Shown: positions 56,794 to 64,000 of the stretch, in pieces
Layout of the letters: the number at the start of each line of letters is the position of its first letter
Position numbering within the stretch: position 1 is the stretch's first letter
DNA from: SAR116 cluster bacterium AG-447-A06
Lineage (GTDB): Bacteria; Pseudomonadota; Alphaproteobacteria; Puniceispirillales; Puniceispirillaceae
Reading direction: 5' to 3'
NCBI GenBank assembly: GCA_003212345.1
Contig: QCPZ01000002.1
Coordinates: forward strand, 1-64,000
Length of the DNA stretch: 64,000 nucleotides
Notes under the pieces: model-generated
Databases searched by the model: none
What the model was told of the DNA's origin: nothing
The model's input: only the letters and a program-made list of their open reading frames with translations
Made by a program: the position numbers and the translations under genes

Positions 56794-57255
56794 AGGACAC
56801 GACCGGTTAAAGAAACAAAACACCAACAACAAAAGCCTTACTCATAAATTTAAATCGGCTGCATAGTACCTCTCGTGATTTTCAATTTTACTCTTTTTCG
56901 ATTTATTTAAAAGCAACCAAGCCCTGATTATTTTTTAAGATAAAGCCCTTACATCGAGTGAAATGAGAGCAAACTTTTGTATCATTATTGTCCTGGTATT
57001 TTTTTATTCCAAAGGCGAACGAAAATTGTAAACCACTCCGTAAAATAGGAGACCTTATTCAACATAGAAAATATTGCGCTAATATAACTTTTTTGCTTTT
57101 TTCGCTTTCCTCGCGAGAAAAATAGAGACACACTAATAATTGTATGAAGAGAGCAATGTCACAACCAATTGTCAATTTAGGGCGTAATCAACGCCCAAAC
57201 CTAAGCTTTACCTTGATGCAATCCCAAAACATCCCTTCCCTGACGGAGATTTGTC
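56794..57255. other. AT-rich gap upstream of the small unassigned gene
   Basis: These 462 bases hold no convincing gene. A 43-codon frame (57144-57275) lacks a ribosome-binding site and runs into the next gene. GGGCGT-AATCA-ACGCCC (57180-57196) is a perfect 6-bp inverted repeat without a T tract, placed about 60 bases before the next start, a position suited to an operator or leader hairpin. CTCGCGAG (57110-57117) is a short palindrome. Confidence 0.35.
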
Positions 57256-57549
57256 ATGCGAATGCCCGATCATGACCCACGGCAGGATTGCCGTATTATT
57301 CCTTTTGTAAGACCTACAGCTAGTGAGGATGCCATCCTAACAAGCAGTATTGCTACTGTTATTGCGGTTACGATTTTGCATCGTGAGGGCGAATCACCTG
57401 AAGAACGTTTACTTGACATTATTGACGCCTCCGGTGAGGCAGAAGTTCTTGATATTGCGGATGTGATGGAAGACCATGAAATTCACAGCAGCTCACCGAG
57501 ACCTTACTTACAATCGGATAACGACAATGATATAGTTAAGCTGTCATAG
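57256..57549 (+). CDS. Small acidic protein of unknown function
   Basis: A 97-residue, acidic, soluble product with no signal peptide or membrane helix and no motif I recognise. GGAG lies 8 bases before ATG 57256 and there is no better competing frame, so it is probably real. The middle (TSSIATVIAVTILHREGESP, EERLLDIIDASGEAEVLDIA) looks helical. It stands alone between a long AT-rich gap and the convergent bioY gene, with a dyad (57180-57196) in its upstream region. Confidence 0.55.
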   Translation: MRMPDHDPRQDCRIIPFVRPTASEDAILTSSIATVIAVTILHREGESPEERLLDIIDASGEAEVLDIADVMEDHEIHSSSPRPYLQSDNDNDIVKLS

Positions 57550-57572
57550 CAAAAATGGTCCAGTTTAAGATG

Positions 57573-57610
57573 TGCCACACGAACGGTTATAGGTCAGCAC
57601 TTGTGTGGCA
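57573..57610. repeat. Inverted repeat between the unassigned gene and bioY
   Basis: TGCCACAC (57573-57580) and GTGTGGCA (57603-57610) form a perfect 8-bp stem (9 with a G-T pair) around a 22-base loop. It lies between convergent genes and may be a two-way terminator, although neither side has an immediate T run. Confidence 0.4.
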
Positions 57611-57623
57611 TGGACAACCGGCA

Positions 57624-58244
57624 CTATTTTTGAAGCTTTTTGACAAGGCACCAAGCTACCGGCATCAAACCTGCTGCAACCGCAAGCTTAAGAATATCAC
57701 CATAAAGAAACGGAAGCACACCAGCCGTCAATGCCTTTTCAGCGCCAATGAAAGTCGCGAGCCAGCTTGCCCCGACAACATAAATAACAGCGTTTCCAAT
57801 CATCATCGCAATAATCGTGCTCATAATGTCGCGGCCCATACCACGCTCCGCAAGAACACCCATGACAACAGCTGCTACAAGAAATCCCCCCAAATAACCA
57901 CCGGTTGGGCCCAGCAAAGTCAAAATGCCAAACGCCCCACCAGCGAATACCGGTAAACCAATAACCCCCTGCAGCAAATAAGCAGCTATTGTCACTCCGC
58001 CAAGCCGAGGTCCATAGACCATACCTATCAACAATACTACTAACGTTTGTCCAGTGACAGGGACCGGATACAAGGGAATTTTGAATTGCGCTGACGTCGC
58101 CAATAAGAGGCTGCCAATGACTACGAGGAACGCCTTTACAGTTGGAGTCCACATAGAGCTTGATGATAGCGGACCAGCAATAAGTGCTTCGGTTAAAACT
58201 GGAAAGCGGACTTTTGCCGCATGTGAATTATTAGCTTCGAGCAT
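57624..58244 (-). CDS. bioY: Biotin transporter BioY
   Basis: Substrate-binding S component of the ECF-type biotin transporter, or a stand-alone biotin carrier. Six helices; PLYPVPVTGQTLVVLLIGMVYGPRLG and YLLQGVIGLPVFAGG and GPTGGYLGGFL are BioY signatures. I use ATG 58244 (206 residues) because the longer frame from 58331 would overlap the next gene upstream. No bioM/bioN or biotin synthesis gene is in the window, and no clear BioR site was seen. Confidence 0.94.
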   Translation of the reverse strand: MLEANNSHAAKVRFPVLTEALIAGPLSSSSMWTPTVKAFLVVIGSLLLATSAQFKIPLYPVPVTGQTLVVLLIGMVYGPRLGGVTIAAYLLQGVIGLPVFAGGAFGILTLLGPTGGYLGGFLVAAVVMGVLAERGMGRDIMSTIIAMMIGNAVIYVVGASWLATFIGAEKALTAGVLPFLYGDILKLAVAAGLMPVAWCLVKKLQK

Positions 58245-58317
58245 TACTGACCTCAAAAAGATAGCATCGACGTTTTGAATTATAGAACCAGTGTAACGCG
58301 GAAGTAAAGTGGAGCAC

Positions 58318-58995
58318 TTAAAGAACCGCATTCAGAACTTTATCAAACGCCGCTAATGGAACAATCACCACATAGCCATCCCCCTTGCCGGCAATAATTG
58401 ATATTGTTTTGGCATTTGTGCGGTTCGATGTGCCAGTGCGATGGCCCATCTGCATAGTTAGATCATCTAATGGCCAATCCAAACCCTCAGACCGGATAAA
58501 ATGCTGACATCCAAGTGGCCAAATTGAAATCCGGCTTCCCTGATCGAGCAAAAGCTTTATGTTACCTCGAAGCCGCAGAACAATATCGTGGGAACCGGCC
58601 AGCAAAACTGGCCGATCATGCTCCAAACGCGCCATCGCATCGAATGTAGCAAGCGAATGATCTAGTCGCCCATCCAGAAATCCAATACCAACAATAAGCG
58701 GGGCGTTTATCAACCGAAGGCACTTTTCAAAGTCTGTATCATCTTGACCAGAGAGTCTGATTTGCCGAACCGAAACTGGCAGCTGATCCAAATCCGTCAC
58801 AGAGTCCATATCGCCTATTACTATTTGTGGCACCAGGCCAGCATTTATGGCGGCGTTCACTCCTCCATCTGCTGCGAGCACTGGCCAACTCTCAAATTTT
58901 TGCGTAACCTTAAGCACCGAGCGTCCAATAGGCGATGCGCCAAACAACACCGTTGGCAAATCAAATTTTAAGCGGTCATTTTGCTGGATGTCCAT
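58318..58995 (-). CDS. Thiamine pyrophosphokinase
   Basis: Makes thiamine diphosphate from thiamine and ATP. The 225-residue protein shows PVLAADGGVNAAINAGLVPQ, IVIGDMDSV and GQDDTDFEKCLR (the Asp-rich metal and ATP site), then GFLDGRLDHSLATFDAM. ATG 58995 has GAGGG 7 bases upstream; an in-frame TTG at 59022 is less likely. It lies upstream of bioY on the same strand, so both may serve cofactor supply. No TPP riboswitch was found before it. Confidence 0.93.
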   Translation of the reverse strand: MDIQQNDRLKFDLPTVLFGASPIGRSVLKVTQKFESWPVLAADGGVNAAINAGLVPQIVIGDMDSVTDLDQLPVSVRQIRLSGQDDTDFEKCLRLINAPLIVGIGFLDGRLDHSLATFDAMARLEHDRPVLLAGSHDIVLRLRGNIKLLLDQGSRISIWPLGCQHFIRSEGLDWPLDDLTMQMGHRTGTSNRTNAKTISIIAGKGDGYVVIVPLAAFDKVLNAVL

Positions 58996-59302
58996 GCTCG
59001 GCCCTCTGCAATCAGCAGTCAAATTCTATAGGCTCCTAACATCGCACCAAATACTATTTTGTGACAAGGCTCGCTAATATTAGGTTTTCATTTCTAGCTC
59101 TCACCAGACAGAGTTTCTTAAATTTTGGCATTGGGCGCAAAACGTAAACACTCGCATTCTGATTTTCTTCCCAAATATTGACAGGCAAGAACTTCTGTAT
59201 TTTACAGGTCGCCACCCATACTATTAAAACTTTAATTTTACTTTTCTTTTGTATTCTCTCATTGCTACCTTTCACACAAGGCAACAAAGGCATCTATAGC
59301 CC
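58996..59302. promoter_or_regulatory. Divergent region between thiamine pyrophosphokinase and trmL
   Basis: About 307 AT-rich bases with no credible gene. A perfect -35 hexamer TTGACA (59178-59183) points rightward toward trmL, but the best -10 at normal spacing (TTTACA, 59201-59206) is weak. No thiamine-box elements (such as CTGAGA and ACCTGA) are visible for the leftward gene. Confidence 0.3.
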
Positions 59303-59776
59303 ATGTTTGAAATTATTTTATTTGCCCCACAAATTCCGCCGAACACCGGCAATATTATCCGACTTTCTGCAAACAGCGGCAATCGGCTGCATTTGATTAA
59401 GCCGCTTGGCTTCAAACTGGATCAGAAATCTTGCCGACGTGCTGGGCTAGACTATCATGCACTGAGTGAAGTTCAAATTCATGAAGATTTGGCGTCATGC
59501 CTTAGCTGGCTTAATCAGCCACGGCTATTTGCCTTAACCACAAGGGGTCAGAGTTCGGTTTTTGACATAAAATTCCAACCTGGCGATGCTCTATTATTTG
59601 GGTCAGAAACATCAGGCTTACCGCCAGCCGTACACCGTAAAATTGACGAACAAAACAAATTACGCTTGCCAATGGTAGCAGGAAACCGATCACTAAACCT
59701 TGCTAATGCTGTATCGATCGTGATTTATGAAGCTTGGCGACAGCTTGATTTTGCGAATAGCGAGGCGGCCAGATAA
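59303..59776 (+). CDS. trmL: tRNA (cytidine/uridine-34-2'-O)-methyltransferase
   Basis: SPOUT methyltransferase that modifies the wobble base of tRNA-Leu(CAA) and tRNA-Leu(UAA) isoacceptors. The 157-residue protein has the compact TrmL form: IILFAPQIPPNTGNIIRLSA, LHLIKPLGFKLD, ALLFGSETSGLPP and LPMVAGNRSLNLANAVSIV. One of its known substrates, tRNA-Leu(CAA), is encoded at 47.3 kb in this same window. Confidence 0.95.
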   Translation: MFEIILFAPQIPPNTGNIIRLSANSGNRLHLIKPLGFKLDQKSCRRAGLDYHALSEVQIHEDLASCLSWLNQPRLFALTTRGQSSVFDIKFQPGDALLFGSETSGLPPAVHRKIDEQNKLRLPMVAGNRSLNLANAVSIVIYEAWRQLDFANSEAAR

Positions 59777-59846
59777 TTTAATTAAAAGATAGCCCTCCCA
59801 TCTAAAAAAGAAGACCGCTCCATCCTTTCTGAGAGAGATTATACAA

Positions 59847-60884
59847 ATGCCCAACAAAAACGGATCTGACATGAGTCCATTGTCAATAAACCCGCCCGAA
59901 GCCGGAAGTTTGGTGGCGCTTGCTGATGATTTGTATTGGATGCGTTTTACTCTGCCATTCCGCTTAAACCACATTAATTTATATGCATTTGACACAAAAG
60001 ACGGCTGGTTGCTTTTGGATTGTGGCATCAATAGTGAAGCAATTGCAAACCAGTGGGCGATGATGCTCAAAGGGCCTCTGGCGGGACGGCCTATTTGCGG
60101 CATTATCGTATCTCATTATCACGCCGACCACGTTGGTTATGCGGGCAACCTCGCAAAAATAACCAGTGCACCAGTTTATATGGGAGCGGTCGAACATGAG
60201 CAGGCAAGTTGGGGTCTTGCCCAATCAGACGAATATGCTGGCGGATTGTTAGCCAAAACCTATGCCCGGTTTGGGTTGAGTGATGAGGTGGTAAACCGCG
60301 TCCGGCAAGAGGGCAATTATTATCGCAAATTAGCTGGCGATTTGCCCGATGTGAAAATCATCGAAGCCAGTCAACAATTTGAAACAAAGTCTGGTTCCTG
60401 GCTAACACGTTTTGATACTGGCCACTCACCGGGCCATATGAGCCTGTCTGATTTCGATCGCAAATTACATATCTGTGTTGATTTTCTATTGCCACGCATC
60501 TCGCCCAATATTTCGGTCAGCCTGCGCTCTATTGAATTGGATATGCTAGGACACTACTACGAATACCTCAGCCAGATGCTCAGTCTTGACAATGAATGGC
60601 TTATCATTCCCGGCCATGATTGGCCCTATTTCGGGGGCGGTATCCGCGCCGCTGAATTAATTGAACATCACAATTCAAGGCTTCAGCTACTGCGAGATGC
60701 AGCGAGCAACGCCGGACCTTTATCAACCGCTGACGCGATGAGAGTATTATTTGCATTCGATCTGACTGACCATGAGTTATACTTCGCAAGTTGCGAAGCC
60801 CGTGCCCATCTAAACCACTTGGTTGCTCGCGGTGAAATGCGAATTGAACAGGTGGCTGGCATCGATTATTTTCATAATAATTAA
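59847..60884 (+). CDS. MBL-fold metallo-hydrolase with C-terminal helical domain
   Basis: A 345-residue metallo-beta-lactamase-fold protein. The metal site HxHxDH is IVSHYHADHVGYAG (H90, H92, D94, H95); other ligands lie in TRFDTGHSPGHMSL, HICVDFLL and IIPGHDWPYFGG. The C-terminal part (about 260-345) looks like the winged-helix tail of LACTB2-like members. Substrate unknown: thioester or other hydrolysis is typical. It may be cotranscribed with trmL; metY-like follows after 173 bases. Confidence 0.9.
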   Translation: MPNKNGSDMSPLSINPPEAGSLVALADDLYWMRFTLPFRLNHINLYAFDTKDGWLLLDCGINSEAIANQWAMMLKGPLAGRPICGIIVSHYHADHVGYAGNLAKITSAPVYMGAVEHEQASWGLAQSDEYAGGLLAKTYARFGLSDEVVNRVRQEGNYYRKLAGDLPDVKIIEASQQFETKSGSWLTRFDTGHSPGHMSLSDFDRKLHICVDFLLPRISPNISVSLRSIELDMLGHYYEYLSQMLSLDNEWLIIPGHDWPYFGGGIRAAELIEHHNSRLQLLRDAASNAGPLSTADAMRVLFAFDLTDHELYFASCEARAHLNHLVARGEMRIEQVAGIDYFHNN

Positions 60885-61057
60885 TTTCAAACGCGACGGG
60901 TAATTCAATCCCCAAATTAATGAGTGCCGCCATGCACATTCCCCACACCAACAAACGGAGTTGCGATTTGTACATAATCCGACGCCGCGATTATTGACTT
61001 GGGTTAACGAAGAAGGCAGAAAGAACCAACTAAATCACCAGTGAAGGGTAGCTTTCA

Positions 61058-62362
61058 ATGAGCGGTGACTACAAATTTGACACTCTGAGCCTGCATGCTG
61101 GCCATGTGCCGGACGAACGCCACGGTTCGCGTGCAGTTCCGATCCATCAAACTACATCCTATGTGTTCAAAGATACCGAACATGCCGCAGCACTCTATAA
61201 TCAGGAACTTGGTGGCCACCTTTACACTCGGATTTCAAACCCAACAATCGCTGTTTTAGAACAGCGAATTGCTGCTTTGGAAGGTGCTGTTGCGGCCACA
61301 GCTACAGCCTCTGGTATGGCTGCGTTAGCAACCGCATTATTGGTGTTATGTTCTCAAGGAGATCATATTGTTGCATCATCTCGGATGTATGGAGCCAACA
61401 TTAATTTGTTGGAGAACACGCTTCCCCGCTTTGGCATTACCACTAGTTTCATCGACCCAAACGATTTAGCCGGTATAGAAAATGCAATCCAGCCAAATAC
61501 TAAAGTTATTTTTGGCGAGGTTATTGGTAATCCAGGGCTAGATATTATGGATGTAGAAGCTATTGCCAAAATAGCCGCTTCTGCTGGCATTCCATTGATG
61601 CTTGATTGCACATTTAATACACCATGGCTGCTAAAACCTCTGGAGCTTGGTGCTAATTTGATCATTCACTCCCTAACAAAATGGATTGGCGGGCACGGCG
61701 TCGCGATTGGCGGCGTTGTAGTTGATGGCGGAAATTTTGATTGGGGGCAGAATGATAAATTCTCCAATATCGCTGGGCCGCATTATGCGATGGATGGCAT
61801 CAATTTCTATGAAGAATTCGGGCCCGCCGCCTTTACCGCAAAATTCCGTGCAGAAGGCATGTATAATTTTGGGCCATCATTATCACCAACAAATGCATTT
61901 CATATTTTACAGGGTATGGAGACATTGTCCCTTCGCATGCAATGCCATATGGATAATACAGCAAAGATGTTAGAATTTCTTGTTGGCCATGATGCGGTGG
62001 CATGGGTTCGCCATCCAAGTCTGCCTGATCATCCTGGACATGAATTGGCAAAACGAATGATGCCGCGCGGTGCCGGGTCAATTATTGTTTTCGGACTTAA
62101 GGGTGGGCGTGATGCTGGCCGCGCCTTCATCGAGTCGGTGGAACTTGCATCCCACCTTGCCAATGTCGGGGATGCAAAAACATTAGTGATCCATCCCGCA
62201 AGCACAACACATTCTCACATTTCAGCCGAGGCAATGGTTGAAGGCGGGCTGTCTGATGATATGATCAGAATTTCAGTGGGGCTCGAAGATTTTACAGATA
62301 TTAAAGCTGATTTTGAGCTTGGATTCCTGGCCGCAGCCAAAAAACTCAAATTGAAAGAATGA
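61058..62362 (+). CDS. O-acetylhomoserine sulfhydrylase-like PLP enzyme
   Basis: A 434-residue Cys/Met metabolism PLP enzyme. The PLP lysine is K208 in LIIHSLTKWIGGHGVAIGG; TRISNPTIAVLEQRIAALEG and TATASGMAALATALL are the cofactor and substrate blocks, and SVGLEDFTDIKADFELGF closes the fold. The long inserted middle segment points to the MetY (sulfhydrylase) type rather than MetB or MetC. It would make homocysteine from O-acetylhomoserine and sulfide. Start has AAGGG 9 bases upstream. Confidence 0.92.
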   Translation: MSGDYKFDTLSLHAGHVPDERHGSRAVPIHQTTSYVFKDTEHAAALYNQELGGHLYTRISNPTIAVLEQRIAALEGAVAATATASGMAALATALLVLCSQGDHIVASSRMYGANINLLENTLPRFGITTSFIDPNDLAGIENAIQPNTKVIFGEVIGNPGLDIMDVEAIAKIAASAGIPLMLDCTFNTPWLLKPLELGANLIIHSLTKWIGGHGVAIGGVVVDGGNFDWGQNDKFSNIAGPHYAMDGINFYEEFGPAAFTAKFRAEGMYNFGPSLSPTNAFHILQGMETLSLRMQCHMDNTAKMLEFLVGHDAVAWVRHPSLPDHPGHELAKRMMPRGAGSIIVFGLKGGRDAGRAFIESVELASHLANVGDAKTLVIHPASTTHSHISAEAMVEGGLSDDMIRISVGLEDFTDIKADFELGFLAAAKKLKLKE

Positions 62363-62390
62363 TTGCCCCGTCAGCGAGGAAGTCCAAACG

Positions 62391-63197
62391 ATGAAGCACC
62401 AGCTTTTCGACACTAATGTTCATATTGCCACCGGTGGACGCACTTTTAATAATGATGGTGAAGTATTGGTATTTATCCATGGTAGTGGACAAAGCCATTT
62501 AACTTGGATTTTGCAAAGTCGTTATTTTGCCTACCGCGGCTATCAGGTTTTAGCTCCTGATTTTCCAGGGCACGGTTTATCAGGTGGCACGCCCCTGGAC
62601 TCAATCGAAGCTATGGCCGATTGGATAATTGCACTTCTTGACAGTCTGGACGTCAACGCCGCTTGTCTTGTTGGACATTCGCAAGGTTGTCTTGTCACAA
62701 TTGATGCAGCTGCCCGCTATCCTGACCGCGTTGCGCGGGTTGGGCTCATTGCCGGTGCTCTAGCCATCCCGGTAAATGACCACTTACTGTCATTATCCGA
62801 TAAAGCTCTCAGCAAAGCTATACAAGCCATGATAAGCTGGGGGCATGGCCCAATGGGCCACATGCATGATAACACGCAGCCGGGCCACTCATTTTTGGGA
62901 TTTGGCAATCAATTGATGGCGGCTAACAACCAAAATGCGTTAAAAAATGATCTAATTGCCTGTAACAAATATAAAAATGGTGAAGATTCGGCATCAAAAA
63001 TTCAGCAACCAGCGCTTTGCATTCTTGCTGAAAAAGACAAGATGACTCCCTTAAAATTTGGGCAGCAAATGGCTAACACTCTAATTCGAGGGCAAGTTAC
63101 TGTAATAGAGTCCGCTGGACATATGCTGCCAGCAGAATTCCCCAATGAGGTTAATACAGCGTTACGCAATTTCCTGAATGAAACCGATAAGAGTTAG
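62391..63197 (+). CDS. Alpha/beta hydrolase
   Basis: A 268-residue alpha/beta hydrolase. VFIHGSGQSHLTW is the oxyanion loop, CLVGHSQGCLVTIDAAARYP holds the nucleophile Ser97, and LAEKDKMTPLKF and ESAGHMLPAEFP supply the acid and His. No signal peptide. It lies 28 bases after the metY-like gene and 4 bases before the dehydrogenase gene, so the three are likely one operon. Substrate unknown. Confidence 0.9.
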   Translation: MKHQLFDTNVHIATGGRTFNNDGEVLVFIHGSGQSHLTWILQSRYFAYRGYQVLAPDFPGHGLSGGTPLDSIEAMADWIIALLDSLDVNAACLVGHSQGCLVTIDAAARYPDRVARVGLIAGALAIPVNDHLLSLSDKALSKAIQAMISWGHGPMGHMHDNTQPGHSFLGFGNQLMAANNQNALKNDLIACNKYKNGEDSASKIQQPALCILAEKDKMTPLKFGQQMANTLIRGQVTVIESAGHMLPAEFPNEVNTALRNFLNETDKS

Positions 63198-63201
63198 AAG
63201 A

Positions 63202-64000
63202 ATGACTAATACTGTTTTTAATAATATTGCCGTTATTGGGGCTGGCACAATGGGAAGTGGCATCGCAGCGCAAATTGCCAATGCGGGCTGTGATGTTTTG
63301 CTTCTTGACCTCGGATCAAAGGACCAAAATACTAAAACGCCGGCAGCAGCAGCCCTCGATAGGTTGTTGGCTTCGGACCCGCCTCAATTGATGCATAAAC
63401 GTAATGTAGAACGAATTACTACCGGCACAATCGATACCGATTTTAACAAACTTTCTGAATGTGATTGGATCATTGAGGCTGTTGTAGAGCGCCTCGATGT
63501 AAAAAAAGCTCTGTATAAACGTCTCGATAACGTAATAAGTGCAGATTGTATCGTTAGTTCCAATACCTCAACCATTCCAATTAAACTGCTAGTTGAAGAT
63601 ATGCCAACATCATTCAGGGAGAGGTTTGCAATCACGCATTATTTTAACCCAGTGCGTTATATGCGCCTTTTGGAATTAGTTCGCGGTAAAGATACAAGCA
63701 GTCGGGTCATAAGCAAATTAGCAGATTTCAATGATCGTTCTCTTGGTAAGGGTGTTGTGCGCTGTGCAGATACGCCCGGGTTCTTGGGCAATCGCGTTGG
63801 CGTATTTGCTTTGCAAGTGGGTATCGACGAGGCCATTAGCTGCGGACTTTCAGTCGAAGATGCTGACGCCTTGATGGGTCGACCAATGGGCATTCCAAAG
63901 ACTGGTGTGTTTGGTTTATACGATCTGATTGGCATAGATTTGATGGTGGATGTTGTAAAGTCACTAAATAATATTCTACCCGCTGGTGACGCCTTCCACG
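63202..64000 (+). CDS. 3-hydroxyacyl-CoA dehydrogenase, N-terminal part
   Basis: The frame is open from ATG 63202 to the window end (266 codons). It begins with a Rossmann loop IAVIGAGTMGSGIAAQIAN, then DWIIEAVVERLDVKK, SSNTSTIPI, the catalytic His in ITHYFNPVRYMRLLELV, ADTPGFLGNRVGVF and MGRPMGIPKTGVFGLYDLIG. These match the large dehydrogenase family often fused to enoyl-CoA hydratase at the C-terminus; whether the fusion is present lies outside the window. AGAAG precedes the start. Confidence 0.93.
   Translation, partial: MTNTVFNNIAVIGAGTMGSGIAAQIANAGCDVLLLDLGSKDQNTKTPAAAALDRLLASDPPQLMHKRNVERITTGTIDTDFNKLSECDWIIEAVVERLDVKKALYKRLDNVISADCIVSSNTSTIPIKLLVEDMPTSFRERFAITHYFNPVRYMRLLELVRGKDTSSRVISKLADFNDRSLGKGVVRCADTPGFLGNRVGVFALQVGIDEAISCGLSVEDADALMGRPMGIPKTGVFGLYDLIGIDLMVDVVKSLNNILPAGDAFH

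Noticed and set aside
57144-57275. 43-codon frame upstream of the small acidic gene
   Set aside because: No ribosome-binding site and a 20-base overlap into the next gene. Kept only as part of a finding, not as a gene.
58245-58317. BioR operator upstream of bioY
   Set aside because: TTATAGAACC matches only half of the TTATAGATAA-type palindrome.
58996-59302. TPP riboswitch upstream of thiamine pyrophosphokinase
   Set aside because: The conserved thiamine-box sequences are not present on the minus strand.
60885-61057. Possible SAM-II-type riboswitch before the metY-like gene
   Set aside because: A small ATAATC/GATTAT hairpin (60974-60994) exists, but I could not fit the SAM-II pseudoknot or its conserved loop sequences.

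Overview
The window is a gene-dense stretch of an alphaproteobacterial chromosome with moderate GC and short intergenic gaps. Several features point to Alphaproteobacteria: a separate F0 operon with both b' and b subunits (atpI-B-E-b'-b); a coxB-coxA-ctaB-(47 aa protein)-ctaG-coxC-surf1-thrC-M16 block with tldD divergent from coxB; a kinase-type ThrB; a plant-type glutamate-cysteine ligase; the short ArgC type; and a DUF3035/BamF-like lipoprotein beside lspA-ileS. The compact, moderate-GC layout would suit a marine lineage such as SAR116, but that is inference and was not tested. I see no IS element, prophage, integrase or CRISPR array.

Layout. 1-2.4 kb: F0 ATP synthase. 2.5-6 kb: lipoprotein, ispH, thrB, rnhA, peroxiredoxin. 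6.1-9 kb: DsbD/ScsB-like thiol reductase and YqgE. 9-17.6 kb (minus strand): cytochrome c oxidase and its assembly factors, followed by thrC and an M16 peptidase. 17.9-27.8 kb: tldD, an MFS pump, gshA, rsmE, ubiA, an unassigned protein, argC, tldE/pmbA and a Cys-phosphatase-like protein. 27.8-33.8 kb: an MsbA-like exporter and lipid A/Kdo genes (DUF374 acyltransferase, waaA, lpxK, lpxL-like). 33.8-45.4 kb: xseA, purD, tadA, rluB-like, rsmD, mutL, bamF-like, lspA, ileS, ribF. 45.6-51.6 kb: MscS channel, ChaC-like, tRNA-Leu(CAA), YqaA, DsbB, Coq7, HNH protein, esterase, gluQ. 51.6-52.1 kb: a non-coding island with a candidate small RNA and a second structured element. 52.1-64 kb: MFS and EamA transporters, pssA/psd, a CMD-family protein, a small unassigned protein, bioY, thiamine pyrophosphokinase, trmL, an MBL-fold hydrolase, then metY-like / hydrolase / 3-hydroxyacyl-CoA dehydrogenase (cut by the window end).

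How it works together. The genes serve core energy conversion (ATP synthase, aa3-type oxidase, ubiquinone synthesis by UbiA and Coq7), envelope building (lipid A, Kdo, phosphatidylethanolamine, lipoprotein processing), periplasmic thiol chemistry (DsbD-like, DsbB), and RNA and DNA maintenance. Packing is tight: at least seven same-strand junctions use ATGA overlaps, and three convergent pairs share one 4-base palindrome as both stop codons.

The least explained part is 51.6-52.1 kb. It holds a compact hairpin - CCTCCC - terminator transcript candidate, followed by two perfect 9-bp inverted repeats that interleave (A-B-A'-B'), the geometry of a pseudoknot. Apart from this island the region is largely ordinary housekeeping sequence, and I do not claim a new multi-gene system.
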